A stretch of DNA of 64,000 nt, from NCBI RefSeq assembly GCF_948329515.1, contig NZ_CAOJCN010000017.1:62001-126000 (forward strand), written 5' to 3'. Both the position numbers and the translations under genes were made by a program. Positions 1-8,772 of this stretch are shown here, in pieces. The stretch is from Cohnella rhizoplanae (GTDB taxonomy: Bacteria; Bacillota; Bacilli; Paenibacillales; Paenibacillaceae). The notes beneath the pieces are model-generated. The model was not told where the DNA came from and searched no databases. It saw nothing but the letters and a program-made list of their open reading frames with translations. Each line of letters opens with the position of its first letter. Position 1 is the stretch's first letter.

Positions 1-29
1 CTCATTGAACGCCGGTTAAGCGGAGGAAA

Positions 30-70
30 GGTACGGTCCCCTGTAGAAGTACGGGGGGCCGTACCTTTTT
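30..70 (+). terminator. Rho-independent terminator of a gene left of the window
   Basis: GGTACGG at 30-36 pairs with CCGTACC at 59-65, the inner C and G runs extend the stem, and a T5 tract follows. A short frame ending in TAA at 17-19 could be the tail of the upstream gene, but only five codons are visible. Confidence 0.75.
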
Positions 71-78
71 CTCATTGG

Positions 79-368
79 CATCGAGGGAGTCGAGGGTGGC
101 GTTAGTGCCCAAATGTAACTATCGCCGCGGCACTCGAGGGAGTCGAGGGTGTCGTTAGTGACCAAATGTAACTATCGGCGCGGCATCGAGGGAGTCGAGG
201 GTGTCGTTAGTGACCAAATGTAACTATCGGCGCGGCATCGAGGGAGTCGAGGGTGCGTTAATGCCCAAATGTAACTAACGGCACGGCATCGGGGGCACGA
301 GGGTGGCGTTAGTGACCAAATGTAACTATCGGCGCGGCATCGAGGGAGTCGAGGGTGGCGTTAGTACT
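79..368. repeat. Intergenic tandem repeat array 1, about 52-bp unit, about 5.6 copies
   Basis: Copies begin at 79, 131, 184, 236, 287 and 338, giving spacings of 52, 53, 52, 51 and 51 bp; the last copy is truncated. Each unit has a GC-rich half (CATCGAGGGAGTCGAGGGT) and a less GC-rich half with the core GACCAAATGTAACTA. The arms CGTTAGT and ACTATCG flank the core as an imperfect inverted repeat, so each unit could fold into a small hairpin. The array fills the space between the terminator at 30-70 and the 3' end of the Nif3-like gene. Spacer and repeat are not distinguishable as in CRISPR. Function unknown. Confidence 0.9.
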
Positions 369-385
369 TAAGGTACTTCCCCCAT

Positions 386-1207
386 CTACAGCAACCGCAG
401 CGCCGGGCGGTCGGCGAGCCAATGGACCGGCACCTCGGGGCACGCGCGCCGAAGCCGCCGGGCCACGAGACACATGCCGGGCGCTTCGCTTTCGGCGTGG
501 CCGATGAATAGCAGCGCCTTCGCCGCGCCCAGGCGCACGGCGTCCCGCACGTACTCGGGCGTCTCCCACTCGGGCCCTTCGCCGGCGACGAGCAGGTCCA
601 GCCGCTGCTCGAGCAGAAGCGGCACCGCGAGCCCGCCGCCGCCCCGGTAGCCGGCGAGCACGCCGATGCGCCGGCAGATCGCGCCTGGGTCGCCCGCGAA
701 GCGGACGGCCGACAGGCCGAGCCGCGACTTGACGTGCGCGGCCGTTTCGTCCGCCCGCATCGCCGGGACGGCGAGCACCGCCGCGGCGGGCAGCATCCGC
801 TCGAGCGCCGCCTTCCAGCCGAGCGCCCGGACGAGGCCGAGCGTGATCGGATCGGGCGTCTCGCGATGGCAATAGTCATGATGGCGGTAGATGCTGATAC
901 CGCTCCGGTGCAGCAAGTCCCGTTTGCGCGCATAGACGGGATCGTCCGCCGGGAGGCGCTCTGACATCCGATGGCTGTAGTAGACGCCCTCGTGGGCGAT
1001 GAGCAGATTGGCACCGAGCGCCGCCGTGCGCTCTATGATCTCGACCGACGGCATAAAGGCGACGGCCGCGCCGCTGACCGGCGTATCGGGATCGCCGGGT
1101 CCGAGCAGGACGTCGACCGTGTCCGCGACGGGCGGCGCGTCGCCGCGGAGCTGGTCGATGAGGTCGCGTATCGTTAGAGGCAGGGTAAGAGGCATAGACA
1201 GAATCAT
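386..1207 (-). CDS. Nif3-like dinuclear metal-centre protein
   Basis: A 273-residue product of the Nif3/YbgI superfamily. Features seen are GANLLIAHEG (the place of the metal-binding GAxLIIxHHP motif), VLAGYRGGG in the middle, and the C-terminal pair LLVAGEGPEWET and LLFIGHAESEAPG, matching the family's GE-x-H and GHxxSE metal ligands. Family members bind two metal ions in a hexameric toroid; their reaction is largely unknown. This protein has HEG where many homologues have HHP, so it belongs to a divergent branch. The start is uncertain: an ATG four codons downstream (MPLTLPLTI) is equally plausible because the purine-rich GGAAAG lies very near the first ATG. It is transcribed divergently from the YesN gene. 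Confidence 0.75.
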   Translation of the reverse strand: MILSMPLTLPLTIRDLIDQLRGDAPPVADTVDVLLGPGDPDTPVSGAAVAFMPSVEIIERTAALGANLLIAHEGVYYSHRMSERLPADDPVYARKRDLLHRSGISIYRHHDYCHRETPDPITLGLVRALGWKAALERMLPAAAVLAVPAMRADETAAHVKSRLGLSAVRFAGDPGAICRRIGVLAGYRGGGGLAVPLLLEQRLDLLVAGEGPEWETPEYVRDAVRLGAAKALLFIGHAESEAPGMCLVARRLRRACPEVPVHWLADRPALRLL

Positions 1208-1509
1208 CCGCTTTCCGGCGAGAATGGTCCCGCTGCCTGTCGGCGCGGAAGTGGGGCGCCTTTATTTTATAAGACCGCCCGTACGCGGCCAACCCCGCAA
1301 TCCTTCGATCGGCACCCGCAAAGTTTAGAACTTAAAGTCATGCAAGCAGTTTGTTAAATTTACGAAGAACCGCCTATAGATTTGAAAGTGCGGTCCGGGC
1401 GGCGATGCGCTACAATAAGAGCAGCGAAAAAAAGAAGGAAGCCGGGCTTCCTCTCACATGAAAAATGAAAGCGATTGCAAACGGCGGTCAAGCCGGGCGG
1501 GAGGGTGCC
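1208..1509. other. Divergent intergenic region between the Nif3-like gene and the YesN gene
   Basis: 302 bases without a convincing gene. The half near 1325-1400 is AT-richer and probably carries the promoters for both directions, but no clear -35/-10 pair is visible. A 15-bp palindrome at 1437-1451 (arms GGAAGCC and GGCTTCC around one G) lies 58 bases before the YesN start and could be an operator or leader hairpin. Confidence 0.4.
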
Positions 1510-3111
1510 GTGAGGAAGATTATTCTGGTGGACGACGAGATGTTCGCCCGCAAGGGGCTGGCGGGCTTGATCGCTTGGGAGCAGTACGGCTTCGAGGTGG
1601 CGGGCGAGGCGGAGGACGGGGAAGAGGCGCTGGCGCTCATCGGGCGGATCGCGCCGGACGTCGTCGTCACCGATATCCGCATGCCCGTTCTGGACGGCCT
1701 CGAGCTGATCCGGGAGGCGAGGGAGCGCGGCTATCCCGATACCCGATTCATCATCATCAGCGGCTACAGCGACTTCAAGTACGCGCAGCAGGCCGTGCGC
1801 TTCGGCGTACAGGATTATCTGCTCAAGCCGATCGACGAATACGAGCTCATCGCCTGCCTCGTCCGGATCGGCGAGGAGCTGCGGCGCGAGCAGGCGCGGG
1901 CCGCAGCCGAAGACGCGCTGCGGCGGCCGTCGTTGTTCGAGGCGCTGCTGGCGGGTCGCGCGGAGGAGCGGGCGGACGAAGCGGGCCATGACGCATACCG
2001 CGACACATTCGGCTGGCCGGCCGGCTTATGCTACCGCTACTATGCCGTCGAGCTCAACGACGCGCCGCCGGAGGAGGACGAGGCTGCCGCGCTCCGCCGC
2101 GCGGGCGACGTCGAGCGGGCGCTCGTCCGCGCCATCTCCGGCGCGAGCGCAGTGCCGACGCCCTCCGCCGAGCCCTACGTTCACTATCGCAGCCGCTATG
2201 AGCTGGCCTTGCTCGTGCCCGGCGCATCCGAGGCGCGCGAGGCGCACGCGGTGGGCGAGCGTCTCGCGCGGGCGGCAGCCTGCGGCGACGGCACCGTGCC
2301 GCGCGTCTACGTCGGCGAGTCCGTGACCGGGCTCCCGCAGGCGCGCCGGTCCTATCTGACCGCGCAGGAGACGCGCAAGCACAAGTTCGCCAGGGACGAC
2401 GAGACGGTCCTGCTGTACGAGGCGGTGCGGGACGAACCGCCAGGCATCCGCCGCGAGCTCGACGCAGCGCTGTACGCGGCGCTGCTCGAGGGGCTCGAGG
2501 AGCATCGCCTGGACGCGATGCGGGGCGCCGCTGACCGGATGCTCGCGGCGTTCCGCGAGCAGCGCTTCCCGCCGGACGCCGTGGCCGCGGCCGTATCCCG
2601 CGCCGTGTACGGCGCGACCGGCATCGTCCGCACGATGCAGGGCGACGAGCGCGAGCTGCGAACGATGAACGCCGCGCTCGCTTGGCAGGACGCCCCGCGC
2701 ACGCTCGCGGGCCTCCGCGGGCTGCTCTTGTCCTTCCTGACCGAGTGCGCCGGTTATATCTCGTCGCTGCGCGAATCGATCGGCAAGGGCGACATCGCCA
2801 AGATCAAGGCGTACATCGACCGTCATTTCAGCGAGAATATCAGCCTCAAGAGCATCGCGCAGCGCTATTATATGAATTCCGTCTATCTCGGACAGCTGTT
2901 CAAGAAGACGTACCAGGTCTACTTCAACGATTACCTGCTGCAGCTGCGCATCCAGGAAGCCAAGCGTCAGCTGCGCCAGACCGACAAGAAGGTGTACGAG
3001 ATCGCCGCGAGCGTGGGGTTCTGCAATGCCGACTACTTCGTCACCCAGTTCGAGAAGGTCGAGCGCAAGACGCCGACCGAGTACAAGCACGCCATTCTGG
3101 AAAAGATCTGA
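1510..3111 (+). CDS. YesN-type response regulator, REC plus AraC-type HTH
   Basis: A 533-residue regulator. The REC domain (about 1-120) has acidic D8/D9, phospho-acceptor D55 in VVTDIRMP and K106 in LLKPID. A long variable middle follows, and the last 100 residues form an AraC double helix-turn-helix (ISLKSIAQRYYMNSVYLGQL, then YEIAASVGFCNADYF). Length and layout fit YesN, which activates sugar-transport and glycanase genes in Bacilli. The GTG at 1510 is chosen because GGGAGG sits six bases upstream; the longer frame from 1465 has no binding site. The histidine kinase gene begins 19 bases downstream, so the two form one operon that probably controls the xylan genes from 6.9 kb on. Confidence 0.88.
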   Translation: MRKIILVDDEMFARKGLAGLIAWEQYGFEVAGEAEDGEEALALIGRIAPDVVVTDIRMPVLDGLELIREARERGYPDTRFIIISGYSDFKYAQQAVRFGVQDYLLKPIDEYELIACLVRIGEELRREQARAAAEDALRRPSLFEALLAGRAEERADEAGHDAYRDTFGWPAGLCYRYYAVELNDAPPEEDEAAALRRAGDVERALVRAISGASAVPTPSAEPYVHYRSRYELALLVPGASEAREAHAVGERLARAAACGDGTVPRVYVGESVTGLPQARRSYLTAQETRKHKFARDDETVLLYEAVRDEPPGIRRELDAALYAALLEGLEEHRLDAMRGAADRMLAAFREQRFPPDAVAAAVSRAVYGATGIVRTMQGDERELRTMNAALAWQDAPRTLAGLRGLLLSFLTECAGYISSLRESIGKGDIAKIKAYIDRHFSENISLKSIAQRYYMNSVYLGQLFKKTYQVYFNDYLLQLRIQEAKRQLRQTDKKVYEIAASVGFCNADYFVTQFEKVERKTPTEYKHAILEKI

Positions 3112-3130
3112 ACGCCGCCGGGGGTAGGGA

Positions 3131-4900
3131 ATGCGATTGATGGGGAAGAGAGCGATCGGCTTGAACGATATCAGGCTGCGCAACAAAATGCTGATCGTCT
3201 ATTTTTTGTCCGTGTTCATACCGGTCGTGCTGACGAACGTCATCTTCTACAATATCACCACCAACAACGTCAAGAAGCAGAAGATGCGGGACATCTCGCT
3301 GGCCATCGAGCAGATCCGCAACGACTTCATGACGCAGGTCAACGTGGCCGTCGGGATCTCCGCCGTCATCTATAACGACGCGCTGCTGATCGAATACATG
3401 GACAAAAATTACGACGTTCCGTCGGATTACGTATATAACTATCAGACCTATATCATCAGTATGCTGAACAAGTACAGCCCCGTCTACGAAGCGATCCAGC
3501 GCATCACCCTGTACTCGAACAACGATACGCTCATCTACGGCGGCCAGGTGGACCTCGTCACGGCGCGGACGAGAGAGCAGCCGTGGTATCGGCTGGTCCG
3601 CGACTCGCCGCTGTCCGCTCCCATCGTGCTGCGGACGACGTCCGACTATCCCGGCGCCACCGGCGACATGCTGAGCGTCGTCCGCAAGATCGGCGGCAGC
3701 GAGGGGACGGAGCCTTGGGAGAAGTACATGAAGATCGATCTCCATCCGGAAGCGATCAAGGAGATGTTCCACAACGTGACGCTGGAGGGGGATCTGTTCC
3801 TGCTGCAGGGCAACGAGATCCAATACGCGACCAACCCCGGGATCGATCTCGCGCAGACGGTCGACTTTGCCGCGTCTCCGGTATCCAAGGATACGATCGT
3901 CATCGACGAGGACTTCCAGGACGTCCCTTATCTGTCCGATTGGCGGATCGTAGGCCGGTTCAAGGAATCCGCGGTGCTGGAGGAGGTGCGCAAGTCCAAG
4001 TACTTCGTGCTGTATCTGGCCGTCCCCAACGTGCTGCTGCCGACGCTCCTGATCATTTGGTTCACGCGGTCGCTGAGCGCGAGGCTCGTACGGATCCTCA
4101 AGCATATGAAAAAGGTTAAAAATCATTCGTTCGAGACGATCGCCCTGCAGGACGCCCAGGACGAGATCGGGCAGCTCACCGCCGAGTTCAACCGGATGAC
4201 GCTGCAGATCAAGAGCCTGATCCACGACGTCTACCTCGCGGACATCCAGAAGAAGGAGCTGCTCATCAAGCGCAACCAGTCCCAGCTTCATGCCCTGCAG
4301 AGCCAGATCAATCCGCATTTCCTGTTCAATTCGCTCGAGACGATCCGCATGCGCAGCCTGATAAAGAAGGAAGACGAGACGGCGCGCATCATTCATAGCA
4401 TGGCCAAGATATTCCGCAAATCGCTGGCCTGGGGCAAGGATTGGGTGACGATCCGGGACGAGCTCGATCTCGTCGCCTGCTTCCTCGATATCCAGAAGTA
4501 CCGGTTCGGGGACAAGCTCGATTACCGGATCGATGCCGACGAGTCGGCGCTGGGCCTCATGATCCCGAAGATGACCCTGCAGCCGCTCGTCGAGAACGCG
4601 AGCATCCACGGCATCGAGAAGCTGAAGGAGGGCGGGCTCATCCGGATCGCGGTCAGCAGCACGGGCGAGGGGCTCGTGTGCACCGTGAGCGACAACGGCG
4701 CGGGCATACCGCCGGCCAAGCTGGCGTCGATCTTGAGCGAGCTCGAGCAGAGCGAGGATATCGGCGAGAGCGTCGGCATCAAGAACGTCTATTACCGGCT
4801 GAAGCTGTATTACAAGGATCAAGTCGACTTTAAAGTGACAAGCAAGGAAGGAGAGGGGACCGAATTCCGCATTGCGGTGCCGGGGGAAGTTTCCGGCTAG
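3131..4900 (+). CDS. YesM-type sensor histidine kinase
   Basis: A 589-residue membrane kinase. TM1 (about 20-42) and TM2 (about 290-315, LAVPNVLLPTLLIIWFTR) bracket an extracellular sensor of about 245 residues (Cache-like, inferred). A HAMP segment follows, then the LytS/YesM-type phospho-acceptor H396 in QINPHFLFNS. The ATPase domain has PLVENASIHG (N box) and VSDNGAGIP (G1 box). It presumably phosphorylates the YesN regulator just upstream in response to sugars at the surface. An ATG nine bases further in is an alternative start. No terminator is evident before the next gene at 4994. Confidence 0.88.
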   Translation: MRLMGKRAIGLNDIRLRNKMLIVYFLSVFIPVVLTNVIFYNITTNNVKKQKMRDISLAIEQIRNDFMTQVNVAVGISAVIYNDALLIEYMDKNYDVPSDYVYNYQTYIISMLNKYSPVYEAIQRITLYSNNDTLIYGGQVDLVTARTREQPWYRLVRDSPLSAPIVLRTTSDYPGATGDMLSVVRKIGGSEGTEPWEKYMKIDLHPEAIKEMFHNVTLEGDLFLLQGNEIQYATNPGIDLAQTVDFAASPVSKDTIVIDEDFQDVPYLSDWRIVGRFKESAVLEEVRKSKYFVLYLAVPNVLLPTLLIIWFTRSLSARLVRILKHMKKVKNHSFETIALQDAQDEIGQLTAEFNRMTLQIKSLIHDVYLADIQKKELLIKRNQSQLHALQSQINPHFLFNSLETIRMRSLIKKEDETARIIHSMAKIFRKSLAWGKDWVTIRDELDLVACFLDIQKYRFGDKLDYRIDADESALGLMIPKMTLQPLVENASIHGIEKLKEGGLIRIAVSSTGEGLVCTVSDNGAGIPPAKLASILSELEQSEDIGESVGIKNVYYRLKLYYKDQVDFKVTSKEGEGTEFRIAVPGEVSG

Positions 4901-4993
4901 ACGGCCTCTCGACTGCTGCGCCTGCATAATATTCCGGCTGTGCACCCAAAATAAGCCAGGCTTGTAATCCCAACGCACAGAGGAGCAGATCAG

Positions 4994-5650
4994 TTGAAAA
5001 ACAGATGGATGCCGGCGCTGCTGTTGACCTTGGCCATCGCGCTAAGCATGACGAACGGAGCGGGATCCGCGCAGGCGAAGACAAGCAAGGAGAGAGACGC
5101 GGCTTGCCTGAGCCCGAAGATGGTTCAGTTGAAAAGCGATATGCAGAAGGCGTGGATCGATCACACGATCTGGTCGAGAAGCTATATCGTCAGCGCCTTG
5201 TCCAATCGCCCGGATCAAAAGGATGTACTAGAGCGGCTGCTGCGGAATCAGCAGGACATCGGGGACTTGATCAAGCCTTATTACGGCGAAGCTGCCGGCA
5301 ATAAGCTCGCCGATCTGCTGAAGGAGCATATTCAGATCGGGGTGAAAATCGTAGCAGCCGCGCAAGCCGGAAACGAGGCGGACGTAAAAAGCTTGCAGGC
5401 GGATTGGCGCCGAAACGCCGACGATATCGCCCGATTCTTAAGCGCGGCGAATCTGAACTGGACGTTCAAGACCCTGCAGGACTTGCTGTATACGCATCTT
5501 CAGCTGATCACGGAGATCGTCCTTGACTGTCTGAAGGGGGATTGGAAGGGGGACATCGCGGCCACGGATCGCAACGAGATCCATATGATTCATCTGGCGG
5601 ATACCCTGACAGAAGGCATCGTTCGGCAGTTCCCTGAGAAGTTCAAGTAA
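4994..5650 (+). CDS. Secreted helical protein of unknown function
   Basis: A 218-residue product with a classical signal peptide (MKNRWMPALLLTLAIALSM, cleavage near GSAQA-KT). The mature part looks all-helical and carries motifs such as DHTIWSRSYIVSAL, NQQDIGDLIKPYYG and FPEKF, which I recall from uncharacterised secreted proteins of Bacillus and Paenibacillus, some loosely annotated as glycosyltransferase; no such catalytic domain is visible. The TTG at 4994 is chosen because AGAGGAG lies about nine bases upstream; an in-frame ATG at 5009 is weaker. Two conserved His/Trp-rich helices could bind a ligand or metal, but no function can be assigned. A strong terminator follows. Confidence 0.65.
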   Translation: MKNRWMPALLLTLAIALSMTNGAGSAQAKTSKERDAACLSPKMVQLKSDMQKAWIDHTIWSRSYIVSALSNRPDQKDVLERLLRNQQDIGDLIKPYYGEAAGNKLADLLKEHIQIGVKIVAAAQAGNEADVKSLQADWRRNADDIARFLSAANLNWTFKTLQDLLYTHLQLITEIVLDCLKGDWKGDIAATDRNEIHMIHLADTLTEGIVRQFPEKFK

Positions 5651-5674
5651 AAGCGAGGGACGTTGCAAGGAGAT

Positions 5675-5721
5675 AAGCTTTTTATAATCGCACGCAAGGG
5701 CGGCTATAAAAAGCTTTTTTT
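5675..5721 (+). terminator. Rho-independent terminator
   Basis: AAGCTTTTTATA at 5675-5686 pairs perfectly with TATAAAAAGCTT at 5705-5716, followed by a T tract. It closes the transcription unit ending with the secreted helical protein. Confidence 0.9.
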
Positions 5722-5848
5722 ACGCCGCGCAACTTTGTTGCGAACCGACACGTTTGTAGCCCCGGCGAAAAAACGTTTCTCTAGACCCACTCCGTTCCCG
5801 CTTGCTAGTATGGATGGTACTGGATGAGGGAACGAGGGATTCGCGGGC

Positions 5849-6742
5849 ATGGATCAGCAGCAGCGCTATTACAACTTGAAGCTGGGAGAACGCGGCGCGA
5901 TGATCAGCATCGCGGCTTATATCGTTCTCTCGGCTCTTAAATTAATCGTCGGCTACGTAGCGGGGTCCGAAGCGTTAAAGGCCGACGGCATGAACAACGC
6001 CACCGATATCGTCGCGTCCGTCGCCGTCCTGATCGGACTCCGGCTCGCGCAGAAGCCGGCGGATCATAATCACCGGTACGGGCATTGGAAGTCGGAGACG
6101 ATCGCGTCCCTCGTCTCTTCCTTTATCATGGCCGCAGTCGGGTTGCAGGTCCTGTATGCAGCCGTATTATCGGCGTTCGGCGGGAGCGGGGAATCCCCGG
6201 ATCCGATCTCGGCCTGGACAGGCATGTTATGCGCCTCCGTCATGTATCTCGTATATAGGTACAACAAGCGGCTGGCGCATCGGATCAACAGCCAGGCCGT
6301 GATGGCATCGGCCAAGGACAATCTGTCGGACGCGTTCGTAAGCGCAGGCACGGTAATCGGCATCGTAGGCTCCCAATTCGGTTTGCCGTGGCTGGATCCG
6401 ATAACGGCCATCGGCGTCGGTCTCCTGATCTGCAAGACGGCTTGGGACATTTTCCGCGACGCCTCCCACCATCTGTCCGACGGGTTCGACGAGACCGCCA
6501 TTCAATCCTTCAAGGAAGCGATCCTGGAGGTCGACGGCGTCGAGGCGGTTAAAGACATTAAAGCAAGAAATTACGGCAGCAGCGCGGTCGTCGACGTGGT
6601 CGTGCTCGTGAATATGGAGCTGGACTTCGCGGAAGCGCACGAGATCGCGACGAGCGTGGAAAATAAGCTAAAGAAGACGTCGGAGGTTTACGAAGTCCAC
6701 GTCCACTATGAGCCGGTCGATGTTTCGGAAGTGATATCTTGA
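5849..6742 (+). CDS. Cation diffusion facilitator (CDF) family metal efflux transporter
   Basis: A 297-residue inner-membrane transporter. Six TM segments occupy about residues 15-205 and a cytoplasmic ferredoxin-like CDF domain about 205-297. The TM2 metal site region is ADGMNNATDIVASV, and HRYGHWKSETIASL after TM2 is the CDF signature HxYGHxKxE. Histidines near the C-terminus (AHEIA, VHVHYEP) fit the dimerisation/metal domain. Family members export Zn, Mn, Fe or Co in exchange for protons; the NN-type TM2 motif resembles the Bacillus YdfM/YdbO branch, so specificity is open. It sits between two terminators and is probably monocistronic and unrelated to the xylan genes. Confidence 0.85.
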   Translation: MDQQQRYYNLKLGERGAMISIAAYIVLSALKLIVGYVAGSEALKADGMNNATDIVASVAVLIGLRLAQKPADHNHRYGHWKSETIASLVSSFIMAAVGLQVLYAAVLSAFGGSGESPDPISAWTGMLCASVMYLVYRYNKRLAHRINSQAVMASAKDNLSDAFVSAGTVIGIVGSQFGLPWLDPITAIGVGLLICKTAWDIFRDASHHLSDGFDETAIQSFKEAILEVDGVEAVKDIKARNYGSSAVVDVVVLVNMELDFAEAHEIATSVENKLKKTSEVYEVHVHYEPVDVSEVIS

Positions 6743-6754
6743 TAACCCGTCACG

Positions 6755-6791
6755 TAAGCTCCTGCGACCGGTCGCTGGGGCTTATTTTTTT
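6755..6791 (+). terminator. Rho-independent terminator
   Basis: TAAGCTCC at 6755-6762 pairs with GGGGCTTA at 6777-6784, with GCGACCGGTCGC inside, followed by T7. It ends the CDF gene and insulates the transporter operon behind it. Confidence 0.85.
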
Positions 6792-6829
6792 GACTTCCTA
6801 TCCGCATCCTAAATATCCTAAGTACGATC

Positions 6830-6858
6830 TTTAGTTTATCCGGTAAACAAACTATAAT
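6830..6858 (+). promoter_or_regulatory. Candidate promoter of the xylo-oligosaccharide transporter operon
   Basis: A perfect TATAAT at 6853-6858 lies 65 bases before the lipoprotein start. The hexamer 17 bases upstream (TTTAGT) is a poor -35, which would fit an activator-dependent promoter driven by the YesN regulator. The region around it is the most AT-rich in this locus. No defined YesN site is recognised. Confidence 0.35.
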
Positions 6859-6922
6859 AATCCCACTATACTGAAAGTGCTTACAAAAACAATGATTCGC
6901 TAGGGGAAGGGGTTCGAAAGCA

Positions 6923-8650
6923 GTGGCAAAAAAACTGTGGACAGCCGGCATGGCTGCCGCCCTGGCCGTATCGATGGCCGCATGCTCAAGCGGCAACAAT
7001 GGAGGCAACGCGTCTCCGGCCGCGTCCGGCGGCAGTTCGTCGGCGCCGGCGAGCGCTTCGGCATCGTCATCGGCAGCGCCATCGGAGAAACCGCTCGACA
7101 AAATCACCGTTACCTTCTTCAACGGCGTGGCCGGCGAGAAGGATCTGAACACCAACGAGACGACGATCGGCAAGATGCTCGAGGACCAGACCGGCGTCAA
7201 CTTCAAGATCGAGCACCTGGTCGGAGACCTGAACACCAAGATCGGCACGATGATCGCCTCCGATCAATATCCGGACGTCATGATCCCCGACGCCGCGATC
7301 GAGGAAGTGCTGAAGGCCGGCGCCTTTATTCCGCTGGACGATCTGATCGAGCAGTATGGCCCGAACATCAAGCGCGTCTACGGCCCGTACTTCGAGCGCA
7401 TGCGTGCCGACTACGGCGGCAAGATCTACTTCCTGCCCTTCGGGCCGCAGGTAGGCGAGTATGCGGCGGATCCCAATATCAACCAAGGCGCGTTCTGGGT
7501 ACAGCGCCGCGTGCTCAAGGAAGCGGGCTATCCGAAGATCAAGACGCTGGACGAATACGTCAAGCTGGTCGAGGACTTCGTCGCCAAGCACAAGGACGAG
7601 AATCTGACGGGCATGCTCACGCTGACGCACGACTGGCGGTTTTTCGCCACTTCCAATCCGCCGATGCACCTCGCAGGCTTCCCGAACGACGGCAATGTCA
7701 TGGTCGACATCGCGACGAACGAGGCCAAGACGTACGCCGGCTCGGAGAACGAGAAGCGCTGGCTCAAGACGCTGAATGATCTGAACGGCAAGAACCTGTT
7801 CGACAAAGCCTCCTTTGTGGACAATTACGACCAATATATCGCCAAGCTGACCTCTCACAAGGTCGTAGGTTTCTTCGACTACGGCTGGCAGATCGGCAAT
7901 GCGATGAACGTGCTCAAGGATGCGGCGAGAAAAGATCAGACGCAGGACGACTTCGTCTACTTCCCGCTGCCGGTGACGTTCGACGGCACGCACGACCAGT
8001 ACCTGGATCCGCCGGGCTGGACCAGCAACCGCGGCGCCGGCATCACCAAGAGCGCCAAGGACCCGGCCCGCATCATCCAGTACTGGGATGCCCTGCTCAC
8101 GGACGAGAACCAAGTGCTGAAGAGCTGGGGCGTCAAGGGCGAGACGTACGAGATCGACGACAAGGGCCGCTTCTACCGGACGGCCGAGCAGATCGCGAAG
8201 CTCGACGACGCGTTTAACGAGAAGTTCGGCTTCAAGACCTACGATTGGGATTGGCCGCAGTACGGCACCTCCTCCACGCTCGCGGACGGCAACGCGCTGG
8301 CGCCGGGCTTCCAGCCCGAAGTATTCCAGATGAGCTTGACCGAAGGCGACAAGACGATTCTCGGCAAGTACGGCGTGCAGACGTACGCGCAGATGTTCGA
8401 CAAGCCCGAAGACCGTCCGTGGTTCCCGGCCTGGAGCATCCCCAAGGAGCAGGGCTCTCCGCAGCAGATCTGGGAGACCAAGAAGGACGATCTGCTCAAG
8501 AAGTATTACGCCAAGCTCGTGCTCGCCAAGCCTGCGGACTTCGACGGCGTATGGGCCGATTATATGAAGGAATTCGGCAAGCTCGATACGGCGGGCTACG
8601 AGAAATGGTACACGGAGCAGATCAAAAAAGTCGTGGAAGTCGCCAAGTAA
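6923..8650 (+). CDS. LplA-type extracellular sugar-binding lipoprotein
   Basis: A 575-residue ABC substrate-binding lipoprotein. The signal peptide ends in the lipobox SMAAC with Cys21 as lipidation site, followed by a Ser/Gly/Ala-rich tether to about residue 55 and a type-1 solute-binding fold. Length (500-600) and the conserved middle fit the LplA family used by Paenibacillaceae for aldouronates and other oligosaccharides. The start is GTG with GGGGAAGGGG ten bases upstream. Permease genes follow after a hairpin, then GH8 and GH67, which point to xylo-oligosaccharides or methylglucuronoxylotriose as ligand (inference from context). Confidence 0.88.
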   Translation: MAKKLWTAGMAAALAVSMAACSSGNNGGNASPAASGGSSSAPASASASSSAAPSEKPLDKITVTFFNGVAGEKDLNTNETTIGKMLEDQTGVNFKIEHLVGDLNTKIGTMIASDQYPDVMIPDAAIEEVLKAGAFIPLDDLIEQYGPNIKRVYGPYFERMRADYGGKIYFLPFGPQVGEYAADPNINQGAFWVQRRVLKEAGYPKIKTLDEYVKLVEDFVAKHKDENLTGMLTLTHDWRFFATSNPPMHLAGFPNDGNVMVDIATNEAKTYAGSENEKRWLKTLNDLNGKNLFDKASFVDNYDQYIAKLTSHKVVGFFDYGWQIGNAMNVLKDAARKDQTQDDFVYFPLPVTFDGTHDQYLDPPGWTSNRGAGITKSAKDPARIIQYWDALLTDENQVLKSWGVKGETYEIDDKGRFYRTAEQIAKLDDAFNEKFGFKTYDWDWPQYGTSSTLADGNALAPGFQPEVFQMSLTEGDKTILGKYGVQTYAQMFDKPEDRPWFPAWSIPKEQGSPQQIWETKKDDLLKKYYAKLVLAKPADFDGVWADYMKEFGKLDTAGYEKWYTEQIKKVVEVAK

Positions 8651-8692
8651 GAGACGATCGCCACGCCTAAGTACGGTCGCAAGAAGAAAGGC

Positions 8693-8741
8693 AAAGCCGG
8701 CTTCACGCGCAGCTGCGTGCCGAACGCCGGCTTTCCTTTTT
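8693..8741 (+). terminator. Intra-operon hairpin between binding protein and permeases
   Basis: AAAGCCGGC at 8693-8701 pairs with GCCGGCTTT at 8726-8734, with an inner ACGC/GCGT stem, followed by CCTTTTT. Read-through must occur for the permeases to be expressed from the same promoter, so this probably lowers permease expression relative to the binding protein. Confidence 0.7.
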
Positions 8742-8772
8742 CGCTCTACAGCCCGCGGAAGGAGCAAGCAGG

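Noticed and set aside
79..368. CRISPR array
   Set aside because: The whole unit is repeated with no variable spacers, and no cas genes are present.
3041..4978. 645-codon minus-strand frame opposite the YesM kinase
   Set aside because: High-GC shadow frame; composition is Arg/Asp/Leu-rich with no motif, and the plus strand encodes a recognisable kinase.
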